64,000 nt of DNA from Deltaproteobacteria bacterium IMCC39146 (GTDB lineage: Bacteria; Desulfobacterota; Desulfuromonadia; Desulfuromonadales; BM103). A model generated the notes under the pieces. The model worked only from the letters and a program-made list of their open reading frames with translations. It ran no database searches and had not been told where the DNA came from. How positions within the stretch are numbered: the stretch's first letter is position 1; every line of letters begins with the position of its first letter. Location: assembly GCA_030005635.1 (NCBI GenBank), contig JARUHP010000009.1, positions 1-64,000 on the forward strand. Direction: 5' to 3'. The position numbers and the translations under genes were made by a program. This document shows positions 63,010-64,000 of this stretch, in pieces.

Positions 63010-64000
63010 TCACATTCGCTCCGGAGCGTCAACTCCGAGCAGGTTCAGTGCATTGGCAAGGACCGTTCGCACACCCTTGACAAGATAGAGTCGTGCCTGC
63101 GTCGTCGCCGGGTCATCAACCAGCACCCGCTGCCGATTATAGTAACTGTGGAACTGGGCAGCAAGCTCCTGGAGGAAGTAGACAACGCGATGCGGTTCGC
63201 GATTCTGTGCCGCGTTAATAACGGTTTCAGGGTAGCGTGCCAGGTGCTTCGCCAGGGTCAGTTCCTCGGCGAGCGCCAAGCTTGACAAATCTAGCGCCTC
63301 ACGTTCCAGAATCTGCACACCTTGCTCCTCAGCGTTGCGGCAGATGCTGCAGACCCGAGCGTGTGCGTACTGCACGTAGTAAACAGGGTTATCAGTGCTT
63401 TGCCGCTTGGCCAATTCAAGGTCAAAATCAAGCTGACTATCTGCCCGCCTAAGCAGGAAGATAAAACGACAGGCATCTTTGCCAACCTCTTCCACCACTT
63501 CGCGCAAAGTGACAAACTCACCCGAGCGGGTACTCATGGCAACTGGCTCTCCTTCGCGCAACAAGCTAACCAGTTGCACGAGGATTACCTGTAAATCATC
63601 GGGGTTGCGACCCAGGCCATTCACGACAGCCTTCATCCTCTGCACGTAACCATGGTGGTCAGCACCCCAAACATCAATAACAGTGTCGAAACCACGACTG
63701 AACTTTTCCAGATGGTAGGCAACGTCTGAAGCGAAGTAAGTCGTTTCGCCATTTGAACGAACCAGAACACGGTCCTTATCATCGCCAAAATCGGTGGTGC
63801 GAAACCAGACAGCACCGTCCTTTTCATAGGACAGGCCCTTCTCCTTCAGAACTTTAAGACCGGCAGAAACTTCATCGCGATCAAAGAGTCCCTGCTCACT
63901 GTACCAGTTGTCAAAGGTAATGCCGAACGCCTCGAGATCTTCCCGGATACCCGCCAGGATACGCTCGCCGCCAAAGCGGCCAAGCAATTCGATGGCCTCG
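63010..64000 (-). CDS. argS: Arginyl-tRNA synthetase, C-terminal part (runs off window)
   Basis: About 330 C-terminal residues are visible. The open frame continues past the right edge, so the N-terminal HIGH region is outside. Class Ia features are YFASDVAYHLEKFSRGFD (in part), WGADHHGYVQRMKAV, the KMSKS-equivalent loop PVAMSTRSGEFVTL and the DALR anticodon-binding domain ending LNLLGVDAPERM. Position before the SPOR gene matches related genomes. Confidence 0.93.
   Translation of the reverse strand, partial: EAIELLGRFGGERILAGIREDLEAFGITFDNWYSEQGLFDRDEVSAGLKVLKEKGLSYEKDGAVWFRTTDFGDDKDRVLVRSNGETTYFASDVAYHLEKFSRGFDTVIDVWGADHHGYVQRMKAVVNGLGRNPDDLQVILVQLVSLLREGEPVAMSTRSGEFVTLREVVEEVGKDACRFIFLLRRADSQLDFDLELAKRQSTDNPVYYVQYAHARVCSICRNAEEQGVQILEREALDLSSLALAEELTLAKHLARYPETVINAAQNREPHRVVYFLQELAAQFHSYYNRQRVLVDDPATTQARLYLVKGVRTVLANALNLLGVDAPERM

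Overview
The window looks like a chromosomal segment from a Desulfuromonadales (Geobacter/Desulfuromonas-like) bacterium. This rests on gene content and order, not on any database search. The order ispE - tRNA-Gln - prs - rplY - pth - (hppA) - ychF - rpsF - rpsR - DUF2232 - rplI - dnaB, the order argS - SPOR - tRNAs - tilS - ftsH - folP - cdaA - ybbR - glmM - pdxJ - acpS - nnr - tsaE - lysC - cimA, the long citrate synthase, the citramalate route to isoleucine and the TAXI-type TRAP transporter all fit that group. Intergenic DNA is AT-rich and coding DNA has moderate G+C.

Region 1 (1-8.6 kb) is accessory. It has a cut-off transposase and its IS end, a beta-barrel protein, an ArsR regulator with a Cu/Zn-type efflux permease, a GT-C/TPR membrane protein, two lipoprotein genes organised as integron gene cassettes around a recognisable attC site, and an EptA phosphoethanolamine transferase. 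IS remnants and three copies of a degenerate 71-bp repeat are scattered through it. A ferredoxin-like gene is cut off by a 31-bp palindrome.

Region 2 (8.6-23 kb) is mixed housekeeping and repair: a DUF4126 membrane protein, a SlyD-like FKBP, a polyferredoxin, IlvE-type aminotransferase, DNA polymerase IV next to an exported ATP-dependent DNA ligase gene with one in-frame amber codon, an EEP phosphohydrolase, a SulP transporter, a lipoate ligase-like protein, an aldo/keto reductase and a fused membrane/spermidine-synthase protein. REP-like GCGCAAAG repeats occur between genes.

Region 3 (23-40.5 kb) is core metabolism and translation: citrate synthase, the dusB-ntrB-ntrC nitrogen operon, folA-thyX, then the minus-strand replication/translation cluster from ispE to dnaB, with a membrane pyrophosphatase inserted in it.

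Region 4 (40.5-48 kb) is a TRAP-TAXI transporter operon (receptor, fused permease, UspA) behind a sigma-54-type promoter with paired upstream repeats. Opposite it lie a lone E2-type acyltransferase catalytic domain coupled to a sensor kinase, a small zinc-ribbon gene and a ComEA-like protein.

Region 5 (48-64 kb, all minus strand) is a tightly packed housekeeping block: cimA, lysC, tsaE, CBS protein, nnr, acpS, pdxJ, glmM, ybbR, cdaA (c-di-AMP synthesis), folP, ftsH, tilS, tRNA-Met, tRNA-fMet, a SPOR protein and the 3' part of argS. Several pairs overlap as ATGA or TAATG, indicating translational coupling.
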